The notes beneath the pieces were generated by a model. The model saw nothing but the letters and a program-made list of their open reading frames with translations. It did no database searches and was not told where the DNA came from. From contig NZ_VPFD01000010.1 in NCBI RefSeq assembly GCF_008014745.1, positions 62,001-126,000 on the forward strand: a stretch of DNA of 64,000 bases, given 5' to 3'. Origin of the DNA: Massilia arenae. Its GTDB lineage: Bacteria; Pseudomonadota; Gammaproteobacteria; Burkholderiales; Burkholderiaceae_D. The position numbers were made by a program, and so were the translations under genes. The first letter of the stretch is position 1. The number at the start of each line of letters is the position of its first letter. Positions 1 to 8,125 of this stretch are shown in pieces.

Positions 1-171
1 GCCGACCGTGAGCAGCAGCAGGATCGAGGCGACCGTATAGATCAGCGCCGCGCCGCCGGTCGCCCCGAAGCTTGCGCTCACGCTGCGGATCAGGCCGACG
101 ATCGAACTCCATAAAAGGATGGCGAGCAGGCCGATCAGGGTGGCCCGCGTGGTCTTGCTGATACTGTGCAT
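1..171 (-). CDS. EamA/DMT-family exporter, YddG-like (partial, N-terminal end only)
   Basis: Only the first 57 codons lie in the window; the gene continues past the left edge. They encode a short polar N-terminus and two hydrophobic segments with the LLAILLWSS stretch typical of the first helix of drug/metabolite transporters. The start reads MHSISKTTRATL, like aromatic amino acid exporters of the YddG group. The ATG at 171 is 10 nt downstream of the GFA remnant's stop, so this is the last visible gene of the operon starting at 2556. Substrate (aromatic amino acids) is inferred from family resemblance of a short fragment. Confidence 0.7.
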   Translation of the reverse strand, partial: MHSISKTTRATLIGLLAILLWSSIVGLIRSVSASFGATGGAALIYTVASILLLLTVG

Positions 172-181
172 GCTTACGTCA

Positions 182-337
182 TCAATGGCGGATTTCCGCC
201 GTTGGCGTGTTCCAGTTGTCGTTGCGTCCGTCGATATGGCAGATCGAGCAGTTGCACTTGATCGTGCCGAGGGCCAGGTCGATGTCGGCCTCGTAGCGCA
301 CCGCGCCGCAGTGGCAGCTGCCGTGGTAGGTCTTCAT
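182..337 (-). pseudogene. GFA-family protein with internal in-frame deletion (51 codons)
   Basis: The reading frame starts [20 protein letters not shown], the N-terminus of GFA (glutathione-dependent formaldehyde-activating-like) zinc proteins, and keeps the first cysteines (CHC and CNCSIC). Directly after the third cysteine cluster it switches to [16 protein letters not shown] and stops. That tail resembles the usual C-terminus of GFA proteins, which are normally about 110-140 residues. The middle, with the remaining zinc ligands and most of the fold, is missing while frame is kept. Its ATG overlaps the upstream GNAT stop codon (ATGA). It is probably a decayed gene held in the operon; a functional micro-protein is possible but less likely. 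Confidence 0.65.
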
Positions 338-861
338 GCCTGGCGCGCGCGCCACGCATCGCGGCCGATCTCATACACCAGCGTCGTGCGGCCATGCCAG
401 ACTTCCTCGCCGCGATACGTCATGCCGAGTTTTTCCATGATGCGCGCCGAGCGCAGGTTGCCAGGGTCGCAGATCGCGCACAGCAGCGGCGCCTGCAGCT
501 CCTCGAAGGCATAGCGCGCCATGCGTTCGGCCGCTTCGATGGCGTAGCCGCGTCCCCAGCGGTCGGGGCGCAGGCGCCAGCCGATTTCGTGCGGGTTGGC
601 AGGGTCTTGCGCCAGGTGCTGGATGCAGCCGGCGCCGACCAGTTCACCCGTGTCCTGCTCGATGAAATTCCACCACGAGTAGCCGATCGTCTCCCAGCGC
701 GCCTTGACCCGGGCGATGACGGCGCGGGTTTCCTCGGGCGTCTCGGCCTGGCCGGTAATGTAGCGCATGACCTCGGGGTCGCCGTTCAGCCGGCGCATCC
801 CCTCGTAGTGTTCGTCGGACACCGGCTCGAAGCGCAGCCGCGCGCTGTGCAGGACCGTCAT
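334..861 (-). CDS. GNAT family N-acetyltransferase (RimJ/RimL type)
   Basis: A 175-residue protein starting [20 protein letters not shown]. It has the layout of RimJ/RimL-like GNATs: an N-terminal strand with R-L-x-L/F-x-P, then [21 protein letters not shown], whose R-x-x-G-x-G/A element binds the pyrophosphate of acetyl-CoA, then [13 protein letters not shown] near the C-terminus. The ATG at 861 overlaps the upstream hydrolase stop by 4 nt, and its own stop overlaps the next ATG, so the three genes are translationally coupled. The acceptor substrate cannot be read from sequence; family members acetylate ribosomal proteins, small amines or antibiotics. Confidence 0.85.
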   Translation of the reverse strand: MTVLHSARLRFEPVSDEHYEGMRRLNGDPEVMRYITGQAETPEETRAVIARVKARWETIGYSWWNFIEQDTGELVGAGCIQHLAQDPANPHEIGWRLRPDRWGRGYAIEAAERMARYAFEELQAPLLCAICDPGNLRSARIMEKLGMTYRGEEVWHGRTTLVYEIGRDAWRARQA

Positions 862-1406
862 GTGCTCGAGACCTCGTCGCAGAACTGCTCCAGCAGGCGC
901 AGGCCTTCGGGCCAGTCGCCATGGCCGGAATCGGAATTGAGGTGGCCGGCGTCCCCGATCTCGACCAGGCGGCTGCCCCAGGCGCCGGCGAAGGCGCCGG
1001 TGCGCGCGGGACTGGCGAAGGGATCGTTGGCGCTGCCCACCACCACGCTGGGGAAGGGCAGTTGCTGCAGCGGGATCGGCGCCCAGCAATTGAGGTCGGC
1101 CGGATAGGACGCCGCTTCGACGTCGCTCGGCGCCACCAGGAAGGCGCCCGCGACCTTGAGCGGGGGGCCGGACAGCGCCCAGTGCGCGACCAGCATGCAG
1201 CCCAGGCTGTGCGCCACCAGGATCGGCGCGCCCTGGCAGTCTGCGATGGCGGCGTCCAGCTCGGCCACCCATTCGTCGCAATGGGGATTGGTCCAGTCGC
1301 GGTGCGCGGCGCGGCGCCAGTGTGGATTACGTTCATGCCACAGCGATTGCCAGTGGCGCGGGCCGGAATTCCACAGGCCGGGCAGGATCAGGACATCACA
1401 CTTCAT
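858..1406 (-). CDS. RBBP9/YdeN family serine hydrolase
   Basis: A 182-residue single-domain alpha/beta hydrolase. It opens with VLILPGLWNSGPRHWQS, the RBBP9/YdeN signature. A nucleophile elbow AHSLG sits near residue 65, a probable acid in SANDPF and a C-terminal His in GHLNSDSGHG. No signal peptide or membrane segment, so cytosolic. The start overlaps the end of the upstream acyltransferase by 11 nt and the stop overlaps the GNAT start, placing it in the middle of a coupled operon. Physiological substrate is unknown for most of the family; a small ester or amide is likely. Confidence 0.85.
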   Translation of the reverse strand: MKCDVLILPGLWNSGPRHWQSLWHERNPHWRRAAHRDWTNPHCDEWVAELDAAIADCQGAPILVAHSLGCMLVAHWALSGPPLKVAGAFLVAPSDVEAASYPADLNCWAPIPLQQLPFPSVVVGSANDPFASPARTGAFAGAWGSRLVEIGDAGHLNSDSGHGDWPEGLRLLEQFCDEVSST

Positions 1407-2556
1407 CTTGCTTCTCCTTGATGGGGGCAGCGGTGGTGGCGCAGGCGGGAGCCAGGCGGGCAGGGCGCCACACCGCAGCCGCCAGGCGCGCGAGCAGGCG
1501 CCGGAACACGTCCTTGCGCTGTTCGGTCAGCATGCCGAGGACGGCGGTGGCGGCGGCGACGGCCAGGCCGAGGGCCAGCAGGTCCGCCATGCTGCCGGGG
1601 TCGTGCGGATACAGCGCCGGCCAGGCGATCAGGACCAGCGCGTGCGACAGGTAGAGGGTCAGCGTATACGAGGCCAGCAACCGGATCGGCGGCGCGACGC
1701 GCAGCAGGGCGTCGAAGCGGGCGAAGCGCGCGCAGGCGAAATTCAGGCAGACGATCAGGCCGAACACATAGTCGGACAGGAAGCGGTCGGCGTTGCCCAG
1801 TACGAAGGCTTGCCCGAGCCAGGATGCACGGCCGGCCGCGCGCAGGGTTTCCTCGATCCCGCTGGCCTCGTAGAGTACCAGCAGGACCAGGCTGGCGATC
1901 CAGCCGAGGCGCGCCAGGGCGCACGGCAGCGTGTGGCGCGCCTGCCAGTGGTAGAGCGCGACCCCGGCCAGCCAGACCGGCAGCAGCAGCCACAATTTGA
2001 CGCCCATGACGGCCAGCACCAGGCCCAGGGCCGGCAGCCGCCACGGCCCGCGCACGTAGCAGGCGACGCCGAACAGCACGTAGTACCAGACCTCGTAGTT
2101 GAGCGACCACCAGGGACCGAGCCAGGGCGGCACTTCGGCCAGCGACCACAGGTCGCCCAGGAACAGCAGGTGGAAGGGGATGTAGAACCAGGGCTTGGCC
2201 AGCTGGTAGTGCATGCCCATGCCGGTCATCAGGTGGCCATGCACCAGGCTGGCGCAGGCGAAGGCCAGCAGCAGCACCGGCAGCGCCACCGAGTAGATGC
2301 GGGCGGCGCGCGCCAGCGCGTAGTCGCGCGCGCTCGGGCGGCGTTGTTCGGTGGTATAGGCGATCACGAAGCCCGACAGCACGAAGAAGGCCATCACGGC
2401 CTCGCGCCCGAACATGGTCAGAAGGTCGGCTCCGGGGGCTTCCACCAGCCCGAACTGGCGCACGTGCATCGCCACGACCGCCAGCGCCGCCATGAAGCGG
2501 ACCAGGTCGAGGTAGACCGAGAACGGCTGGTCGAGTGGGGAGGGGGCGGCGCGCAT
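1396..2556 (-). CDS. Acyltransferase family 3 membrane protein
   Basis: A 386-residue polytopic membrane protein with about ten hydrophobic helices. The first segment, YLDLVRFMAALAVVAMHV, carries the Arg and His typical of the acyltransferase-3 (OafA/NodX-like) family. Such enzymes O-acetylate or succinylate surface glycans or lipids, using acyl-CoA on the cytosolic side. It is the first gene of the operon running to the left edge and overlaps the hydrolase start by 11 nt. No glycan genes are adjacent, so the acceptor is unknown. The start MRAAPSPLD at 2556 gives a short cytosolic leader before the first helix. Confidence 0.85.
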   Translation of the reverse strand: MRAAPSPLDQPFSVYLDLVRFMAALAVVAMHVRQFGLVEAPGADLLTMFGREAVMAFFVLSGFVIAYTTEQRRPSARDYALARAARIYSVALPVLLLAFACASLVHGHLMTGMGMHYQLAKPWFYIPFHLLFLGDLWSLAEVPPWLGPWWSLNYEVWYYVLFGVACYVRGPWRLPALGLVLAVMGVKLWLLLPVWLAGVALYHWQARHTLPCALARLGWIASLVLLVLYEASGIEETLRAAGRASWLGQAFVLGNADRFLSDYVFGLIVCLNFACARFARFDALLRVAPPIRLLASYTLTLYLSHALVLIAWPALYPHDPGSMADLLALGLAVAAATAVLGMLTEQRKDVFRRLLARLAAAVWRPARLAPACATTAAPIKEKQDEV

Positions 2557-2625
2557 GGCGTTTATATTAATGCAAAACGGGCCGATGGCGACGCCAGCCG
2601 GGCCGCCGCCGGCCGCCGCACCCGC

Positions 2626-3474
2626 TTAGAGCTCGGTGCGCAGCGCGAACAGTTCCGGGAACAGCACCACGTCCAGCATCTTGCGCAGGTAGCTCACGCC
2701 GGCGGTGCCGCCGGTGCCGGTCTTGAAGCCGATGATGCGCTCGACCGTGCTCACATGGCGGAAGCGCCAGAAGCGGAACGCCGTCTCCAGGTCGACCAGC
2801 TTCTCGGCCAGCTCGTACAGCGCCCAGTGGCGCTCGGTGTCGCCATACACCTGCAGCCAGGCCGCCTTGACCGAGTCGTCGGCGCGGGTCGGCCCGGTCC
2901 AGTCGGCGTCGATCCGCGCCGGGTCGATATCAAAGCCGCTGCGCGCCAGCAGCATCACCGCCTCGTCGTAGATCGAGGGCAGGGCCAGTTCGCGCGCCAG
3001 CAGGGCGTGGGCGTCGGGCGACTTCTCGTGCACCGCCAGCAGCGCCGCGTTCTTGTTCCCGAGGATGAATTCCAGTTCGCGGTACTGGAACGACTGGAAG
3101 CCCGACGAGGCGCCCAGGTAGGGGCGGATCGCCGTGTATTCGGGCGGGGTCATGGTGGCCAGCACGTCCCAGGCGTGCACCAGTTGGTCCATGATGCGCG
3201 CCACCCGCGCCAGCATCTTGAAGGCGGGCGGCAGGCTGCCTTCGCGGATGTGGCGCCGCACCGCCTGCAGCTCGTGCAGCATCAGCTTGATCCACAGCTC
3301 ACTGGTCTGGTGCTGGACGATGAACAGCAGCTCGTTGTGGTTGGGCGAGCGCGGGTGCTGGGCGTTCAGGATCTGGTCCAGGCCCAGGTAGTCGCCGTAG
3401 CTCATGGCTTCCTTGAAGTCCATCCTGGCGCCGTGCCATTCGGCCGGCTGGCCATCGTTCTGTTCTTTCTTCAT
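2626..3474 (-). CDS. kynA: Tryptophan 2,3-dioxygenase
   Basis: A 282-residue heme enzyme that opens the indole ring of tryptophan with O2 to give N-formylkynurenine, the first step of the kynurenine pathway. Recognisable stretches are the [17 protein letters not shown] block, which includes a conserved heme-pocket His, the [13 protein letters not shown] block, and [20 protein letters not shown] near the C-terminus. Length is normal for bacterial KynA. The ATG at 3474 is used; an in-frame TTG at 3486 immediately after the kynU stop is an alternative. It lies 12 nt downstream of kynU in one operon. No kynurenine formamidase (kynB) gene is next to it. Confidence 0.97.
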   Translation of the reverse strand: MKKEQNDGQPAEWHGARMDFKEAMSYGDYLGLDQILNAQHPRSPNHNELLFIVQHQTSELWIKLMLHELQAVRRHIREGSLPPAFKMLARVARIMDQLVHAWDVLATMTPPEYTAIRPYLGASSGFQSFQYRELEFILGNKNAALLAVHEKSPDAHALLARELALPSIYDEAVMLLARSGFDIDPARIDADWTGPTRADDSVKAAWLQVYGDTERHWALYELAEKLVDLETAFRFWRFRHVSTVERIIGFKTGTGGTAGVSYLRKMLDVVLFPELFALRTEL

Positions 3475-3486
3475 GTCGGTGCCCAA

Positions 3487-4746
3487 TCAGGTAACGAGGC
3501 CGCGGGCGGCGCTGACGTCGTAGTCGTTGCGGTCGAGGATGTCCTTCAGGATCTCGACCGCATCCCAGACGTCGGCGAAGCTGGTGTACAGCGGCGTGAA
3601 GCCGAAGCGCATGATCTCGGGCTCGCGGTAGTCGCCGATCACGCCGCGCGCGATCAGGGCCGTCATCACCGCATAGCCGTGCGGATGGGTGAAGCTGACC
3701 TGGCTGCCGCGGCGCGCGTGTTCGCGCGGCGTCACCAGGCCCAGCGGATGGCTGGCACAGCGACGCTCGACCAGGTCGATGAACAGGTCGGTCAAGGCCA
3801 ATGACTTGGCGCGCACCGCCGTCATGTCGGTCGCCTCGAAGATCTCCAGGCCGCACTCGACCAGCGCCAGCGAGACGATGGGTTGGGTGCCGCACAGGGC
3901 GCGGCCGATGCCGGCTACCGGGGCGAAGGCGGGCGCCATCGCGAACGGGCTGGCGTGGCCCCACCACCCCGAGAGGGGATGGTCGAAACGTGCCTGGTGT
4001 TTTTGCGGCACCCAGATGAAGGCCGGGGCGCCCGGCCCGCCGTTCAGGTATTTATAGGTGCAGCCGACGGCGAAGTCGGCGTCGGCCGCCTGCAGGTCGA
4101 CCGGCACCGCGCCGGCCGAATGGGCCAGGTCCCAGACCGCCAGCGCGCCGGCTTCGTGCGCCAGGCGGGTCAGGGCGGCCATATCGTGCTGGTAGCCGGT
4201 GCGGTAGTTGACGTGGGTGAGCATCAGCACTGCGCAGTCGGCATCGAGTGCGGCCGGGATCTCGTCCACGCTGTCGACCAGGCGTACCCGGTAGCCGCGT
4301 TCCAGCCAGCGGCTCAGGCCTTCGGCCATATAGATATCGGTCGGAAAGTTGCTGCGCTCGGTCACGATGACGCGCCGACTCGCGCTGGCGCCTTCGGACT
4401 GGAGGCGCAGCGCGGCGGCCAGCGCCTTGAACAGATTGAGCGAGGTGGTGTCGGTAACGGCCACTTCGCCGGGGCCGGCGCCGACCAGCGGGGCCAGGCG
4501 GTCGCCCAGGCGCTTCGGCATGTCGAACCAGCCAGCCGTGTTCCAGCTCTTGATCAGGTCGCTTCCCCATTCGCGCGCCACCACGTCCTGGGCGCGGACC
4601 AGGGCCGCGCTTGGGCGGGCGCCGAGTGAGTTGCCGTCCAGGTAAATGACGCCCTCGGGCAGGTCGAATCGGGTGCGCAGCGCGGCCAGCGGGTCGAGCG
4701 CATCGAGCGCCAGGCAGTCGGCGCGGGTGGTGGTTGGTGCGGTCAT
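3487..4746 (-). CDS. kynU: Kynureninase
   Basis: A 419-residue PLP enzyme that cleaves kynurenine to anthranilate and alanine. It shows the fold-type I layout: a substrate-side YLDGNSLG near the N-terminus, [13 protein letters not shown] with the PLP-ring-binding Asp, and [15 protein letters not shown] with the Schiff-base Lys. The ATG at 4746 gives [10 protein letters not shown]; an in-frame upstream extension exists but lacks support. First gene of the kynU-kynA pair. Its promoter must lie just beyond 4746, back-to-back with the flhDC control region. The product anthranilate can feed tryptophan or quinolone pathways. Confidence 0.97.
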   Translation of the reverse strand: MTAPTTTRADCLALDALDPLAALRTRFDLPEGVIYLDGNSLGARPSAALVRAQDVVAREWGSDLIKSWNTAGWFDMPKRLGDRLAPLVGAGPGEVAVTDTTSLNLFKALAAALRLQSEGASASRRVIVTERSNFPTDIYMAEGLSRWLERGYRVRLVDSVDEIPAALDADCAVLMLTHVNYRTGYQHDMAALTRLAHEAGALAVWDLAHSAGAVPVDLQAADADFAVGCTYKYLNGGPGAPAFIWVPQKHQARFDHPLSGWWGHASPFAMAPAFAPVAGIGRALCGTQPIVSLALVECGLEIFEATDMTAVRAKSLALTDLFIDLVERRCASHPLGLVTPREHARRGSQVSFTHPHGYAVMTALIARGVIGDYREPEIMRFGFTPLYTSFADVWDAVEILKDILDRNDYDVSAARGLVT

Positions 4747-4890
4747 GCCGGTCCCATAAATAGATAGTTGATGCTTGAAGAATGCAGGTCGGCAGTGTAG
4801 CAAGTTCCATCGGCATCGGCAGCTGAATGTTGCCGTTACAGCATCAAATGGGTTGAAGAAAAAATTTTCAAATTATTTTGCGTCCAACCC

Positions 4891-4917
4891 TAAAGTTCCT
4901 GATGAGCTGTCCGATAA
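4891..4917 (+). promoter_or_regulatory. Sigma-28 (FliA)-type promoter P1 upstream of flhDC
   Basis: TAAAGTTC, an 11-base spacer, then TCCGATAA. The FliA consensus is TAAAGTTT-N11-GCCGATAA, so this matches 14 of 16 positions with exact spacing. It points toward flhD; a transcript from it would carry a leader of roughly 420 nt. Sequence match only; activity is inferred. Confidence 0.7.
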
Positions 4918-4974
4918 CGAGTCAGAAGGGCAGAAAGGCGTCGAAAAATATTGAAAAATATTTTCAAAAAACCC

Positions 4975-5001
4975 TAAAGTCCGGCTGAAGGCTGCCGTTA
5001 A
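4975..5001 (+). promoter_or_regulatory. Sigma-28 (FliA)-type promoter P2 upstream of flhDC
   Basis: TAAAGTCC, an 11-base spacer, then GCCGTTAA, matching the FliA consensus at 13 of 16 positions with exact spacing. It lies 84 bp downstream of P1 in the same direction. Two such close matches in tandem are unlikely by chance in high-GC DNA. Confidence 0.65.
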
Positions 5002-5183
5002 TGGATGAGTGGAGTGCATAAAAGCAACACATGCACAGGCGGCGAAACGGAAATTTCCGAGTTTCCGACAGTAAATTCAGTAAAACCTGTAGTGAATCTG
5101 CGACAGCTGCCGGCTGACGTAGACCCAAATCAAGGTGCTTCCCGGCGCCGTTTCAGCCCTCTTTTCTAGTGGGTTTTCATAGG

Positions 5184-5220
5184 GAGTCAGAGGCGTTTGT
5201 CAGACAAACTCCTACGACTC
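5184..5220. promoter_or_regulatory. 37-nt palindrome in the flhDC leader
   Basis: A near-perfect dyad centred on base 5202. The core is GTTTGTC-A-GACAAAC (5195-5209). It extends to AGG/CCT (5191-5193 and 5211-5213) and to GAGTC/GACTC (5184-5188 and 5216-5220), with mismatches only at three symmetric positions. It could be an operator for a dimeric regulator, or a strong mRNA stem-loop about 120 nt before the flhD start. It is not followed by a T-run, so it is not a simple terminator. Confidence 0.6.
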
Positions 5221-5342
5221 TCCCTCGTCGTTCGCCTACCTTAAATACAGGTTTTGTCCAATTCCTGAAAAGTTTCCTCACAGTCAGAATCTATCTCGTC
5301 GGCAACACAAAACAACGCCGAAACAACCAACGGAGAGAGAAG

Positions 5343-5660
5343 ATGACGATGAACGACATGATGGCTGAGATTCGCGACGCAAACCTGAGCTACCTGATGC
5401 TGGCCCAGCAGATGATTCGTGCCGACAAAGTCACCGCCATCTTCCGCCTGGGTGTGTCGGCCGAGATCGCCGATCTGATCGAAGGCATGAGCAATGCCCA
5501 GATCCTGAAGCTCGCCGGCGGCAACATGATGCTGGCCCGCTTCCGCTTCGACGACACCGCGATCCTGGGCATGCTGACCAGCCACACCAAGGAACGCAGC
5601 CTGGCGCAATCGCACGCTGCCATCCTGATGGCGGGCCAGCCGGTCGAAGAGATCGTATAA
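5343..5660 (+). CDS. flhD: Flagellar master regulator subunit FlhD
   Basis: A 105-residue transcription factor subunit. With FlhC it forms the FlhD4C2 activator of class II flagellar promoters. It matches FlhD over its whole length: NLSYLMLAQQMIRADK near the N-terminus, then the helix-turn-helix-like LRLG-type core (FRLGVSAEIADLI) and ARFRFDD. The ATG at 5343 follows a GGAGAGAGAAG ribosome site; an ATG at 5349 is also possible. There is no cysteine, so the inter-subunit disulfide of E. coli FlhD (Cys65) cannot form. flhC follows after 52 nt. Confidence 0.96.
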   Translation: MTMNDMMAEIRDANLSYLMLAQQMIRADKVTAIFRLGVSAEIADLIEGMSNAQILKLAGGNMMLARFRFDDTAILGMLTSHTKERSLAQSHAAILMAGQPVEEIV

Positions 5661-5712
5661 TCCCTGCCAGCGGCCACTTTACGGCCGCCTTGGAACAGGC
5701 CGGGAGCAGTAG

Positions 5713-6309
5713 ATGAGCAAAAAAAGCGTCGTAACCGAAGCGCAGGAAATCCAGCTCGCGATCGAACTGATCAACCTGGGCGCACGCCTGCAGCTGCTGG
5801 AGACCGAGGTCTCGCTGTCGCGTGAACGCTTGCTCAAACTGTACAAGGAGCTCAAGGGTGTCTCTCCACCCAAGGGCATGCTCCCGTTCTCCACCGACTG
5901 GTTCCTGACCTGGCAACCGAACATCCACTCTTCGCTGTTCATGAATATCCACCAGTTCCTGGTGGAGCATGCCGGTGCCTCCGGCATCCAGGCCGTCATG
6001 AAGGCCTATAAACTCTACCTCGAACAGATGCCGCCGGCGCCGGGCGAAGAACCGCTGCTGTCGCTCACGCGCGCCTGGACCCTGGTGCGTTTCTTCCAGA
6101 GCGGCATGCTGCTGCTGGCCCCGTGCAGCCGCTGCCAGGGCAAGTTCATCGTCAACGCCCTCGACCTGAATGCCGACTACCTGTGCGGCCTGTGCCACAT
6201 GCCTTCGCGCGCCGGCAAGACCCGCAAGGCCAAGGATGCCCGTGAAGCGGCCGAGCGCGCCGTTGCCGATGCGGCCGACGCTGCCGACGACGCTGCCACC
6301 GGCGCCTGA
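5713..6309 (+). CDS. flhC: Flagellar master regulator subunit FlhC
   Basis: A 198-residue partner of FlhD. The zinc site is intact: Cys138, Cys141, Cys158 and Cys161, each one position beyond the four zinc cysteines of E. coli FlhC. The body carries typical FlhC blocks such as [26 protein letters not shown] helices and the [11 protein letters not shown] loop. The last ~25 residues are an Ala/Asp-rich tail with little family conservation. The stop is 1 nt before the TTG start of the following methyltransferase, so expression is probably coupled. Confidence 0.96.
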   Translation: MSKKSVVTEAQEIQLAIELINLGARLQLLETEVSLSRERLLKLYKELKGVSPPKGMLPFSTDWFLTWQPNIHSSLFMNIHQFLVEHAGASGIQAVMKAYKLYLEQMPPAPGEEPLLSLTRAWTLVRFFQSGMLLLAPCSRCQGKFIVNALDLNADYLCGLCHMPSRAGKTRKAKDAREAAERAVADAADAADDAATGA

Positions 6310-6310
6310 C

Positions 6311-7072
6311 TTGGCGCCACGCCTGTTCCGCTTTCCCGCAGTCCGGGCGCTCCTGATCCAGGTCGCCGCCTTTCCACTCACGCCCGCCATCGTCTACCTG
6401 CTCGCCAGCAGCGGCCTGGTCTTGTCGTATTGGCACGTCGCCCTGGTGCAGGGCGTGCTGGCCGCGTTGCTGTCCTGGTGGCGTGGCCTGGCCAGCTGGT
6501 GGCGTGCGATCCAATTCGGTTTTCCGCTGGCGTTGCTGGGCGCCAGCCAGCTGGCGATTCCGCCAGCCGCCTTTCTCGCCGTCTTCCTGTTCCTGTTATT
6601 ACTGTACTGGTCGACCTACCGCACCCAGGTGCCTTACTACCCGTCCGGGCGCAAGGTGTGGGAGGCGGTGGCGGCCGCGCTGCCGCAAGAGCGGCCGCTG
6701 CGCGTGATCGACATCGGCAGCGGCATCGGCGGCCTGGTGCTCGAGCTGCAGCGGCGCAGGCCGGAGTCACGCATCGAAGGGATCGAGCTGGCGCCGTTGC
6801 CGTGGCTGGCCAGCCATGTGCGGACGCTGGCCACCCGTAGCCGCGCGCGTTTTATCCGCGGCGACTACGAAAAACTCGACCTCGGCGACTACGACGCCGT
6901 GTTCGCCTACCTGTCTCCCGCCGCGATGAGCGCGCTATGGCGCAAGGCCGCGCGCGAGATGCGGCCCGGTTCGACGCTTTTTAGTTACGAATTCGTCATC
7001 GAAGAGCGCCCGCCGAGCCGTATTATCCATCCGGCCATCGGCGGCCCGGCGCTGTATATGTGGGACTTTTAG
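6311..7072 (+). CDS. Membrane-anchored class I SAM-dependent methyltransferase
   Basis: About 253 residues if translated from the TTG at 6311, directly after the flhC stop; no ATG or GTG fits better outside flhC. The first ~100 residues form three or four hydrophobic helices. A soluble Rossmann methyltransferase domain follows, with VIDIGSGIGG as the SAM-binding motif I and the acidic IEGIEL as motif post-I. The C-terminal sequence ends PALYMWDF. Its place between flhC and motA suggests a motility-linked role, but nothing in the sequence shows the substrate. It could modify a lipid, a quinone-like molecule or a membrane protein. Confidence 0.75.
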   Translation: MAPRLFRFPAVRALLIQVAAFPLTPAIVYLLASSGLVLSYWHVALVQGVLAALLSWWRGLASWWRAIQFGFPLALLGASQLAIPPAAFLAVFLFLLLLYWSTYRTQVPYYPSGRKVWEAVAAALPQERPLRVIDIGSGIGGLVLELQRRRPESRIEGIELAPLPWLASHVRTLATRSRARFIRGDYEKLDLGDYDAVFAYLSPAAMSALWRKAAREMRPGSTLFSYEFVIEERPPSRIIHPAIGGPALYMWDF

Positions 7073-7166
7073 GCGACAAATGGTGAGTATTCCGGGAGTT
7101 TTTCTTGCCCGTGGGCCATTCTCCAGCTAGAGTAGTTCCCTGAATAAACTTTTTCTGAAATTACCG

Positions 7167-7195
7167 GTTTCGGGTCCTCAGGACGAGGTCGAAAC
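7167..7195 (+). promoter_or_regulatory. Stem-loop in motA leader
   Basis: GTTTCG (7167-7172) pairs with CGAAAC (7190-7195), enclosing a second perfect dyad GTCCT-C-AGGAC (7174-7184). It ends 10 nt before the GGAG ribosome site of motA, so it could modulate translation or be a binding site. No sigma-28 box of good quality was found between 7073 and 7218. Confidence 0.35.
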
Positions 7196-7218
7196 GGGCT
7201 TTTCTGGAGCTAAATCCC

Positions 7219-8073
7219 TTGTTAGTGATTGTTGGTTACATCATCGTTTGCGCCTGCGTGTTCGGCGGGTTTGCGCTCGCCGGCGGCCACCTGGCGTCGT
7301 TGTGGCAGCCGATCGAGCTGTTGATGATCGGCGGCGCCGCCTTTGGCGCCTTCTTTGTCGGTAACAACGGCAAGGCGATCAAGGCCACGCTGAAGGCCTT
7401 CCCGAGCATCTTCAAGGGTTCCAAGTATACGAAGGACATGTATATGGAACTGATGGCCCTGCAATTCGACGTGCTGTCGAAGGTGCGCAAGGAAGGCCTG
7501 ATGTCGATCGAGGGCGATATCGAAGCGCCGGATTCGTCGCCGCTGTTCTCCAAATACCCGGCGGTGGTGGCCGACCACCACATCATCGAATTCATGACCG
7601 ATTACCTGCGCCTGATGGTGTCGGGGAATATGGACGCGATGCAGATCGAAAACCTGATGGACAACGAGATCGAGACCCACCACCACGAAGGCGCGATTCC
7701 GGCCCACGTGATCGCCAAGATCGGCGACGGCCTGCCGGCCTTCGGTATCGTGGCGGCGGTGATGGGCGTGGTCCACACCATGGAATCGGTCGGCCTGCCG
7801 CCGGCCGAGCTGGGGATCCTGATCGCCAAGGCGCTGGTCGGCACCTTCCTGGGCATCCTGCTGGCCTACGCCTTCGTCTCGCCGCTGGCCACCGTGCTGG
7901 AACAGAAGCTCGAAGAATCGACCAAGATGTTCCAGTGCGTGAAGGTCACGCTGCTGGCGAGCCTGAACGGCTATGCGCCGGCGCTGGCCGTCGAATTCGG
8001 CCGCAAGGTGCTGTACTCGACCGAGCGCCCGAGCTTTGCCGAGCTCGAAGAGCACATCAAGAAGAAGAAGTAA
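7219..8073 (+). CDS. motA: Flagellar motor stator protein MotA
   Basis: A 284-residue proton-channel stator subunit of the inner membrane. Start is a TTG at 7219 with GGAG nine bases upstream, giving MLVIVGYIIV, the usual MotA beginning. Two helices lie at the N-terminus and two near residues 170-230 (PAFGIVAAVMGVVHTM and ALVGTFLGILLAY). The long cytoplasmic loop carries the charged residues that contact FliG. The C-terminus ends in a Lys run. motB follows after 52 nt. Confidence 0.96.
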   Translation: MLVIVGYIIVCACVFGGFALAGGHLASLWQPIELLMIGGAAFGAFFVGNNGKAIKATLKAFPSIFKGSKYTKDMYMELMALQFDVLSKVRKEGLMSIEGDIEAPDSSPLFSKYPAVVADHHIIEFMTDYLRLMVSGNMDAMQIENLMDNEIETHHHEGAIPAHVIAKIGDGLPAFGIVAAVMGVVHTMESVGLPPAELGILIAKALVGTFLGILLAYAFVSPLATVLEQKLEESTKMFQCVKVTLLASLNGYAPALAVEFGRKVLYSTERPSFAELEEHIKKKK

Positions 8074-8125
8074 GCCGCGATGACCGCATTCGACTTCACC
8101 CCCGGCTGCATGAAGGGAGGCGCGC

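Larger units (their letters stand above)
4747..5342. other. Regulatory intergenic region between kynU and flhD
   Basis: A 596-base region with no convincing gene. It separates divergent kynU (minus) and flhD (plus) and is visibly more AT-rich than its surroundings between about 4855 and 4975. It holds two tandem sigma-28-like promoters and a long palindrome (listed separately). The AT-rich stretches ahead of each sigma-28 box share a run of A, then TTTTCAAA, then CCCTAAAGT, suggesting an old duplication of a promoter unit. I did not find a clear sigma-70 promoter for kynU. Confidence 0.6.

Noticed and set aside
1156..3804. Very long open frame on the plus strand across kynA and the acyltransferase gene
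   Set aside because: It is antisense to well-recognised genes and its translation is Gln/Arg/His/Gly-rich without motifs, as expected from the complement of high-GC codons.
7145..7172. Sigma-28 promoter before motA (TAAACTTT...CCGGTTTC)
   Set aside because: The -10 half matches the consensus poorly, and the -35 has a mismatch in the core.
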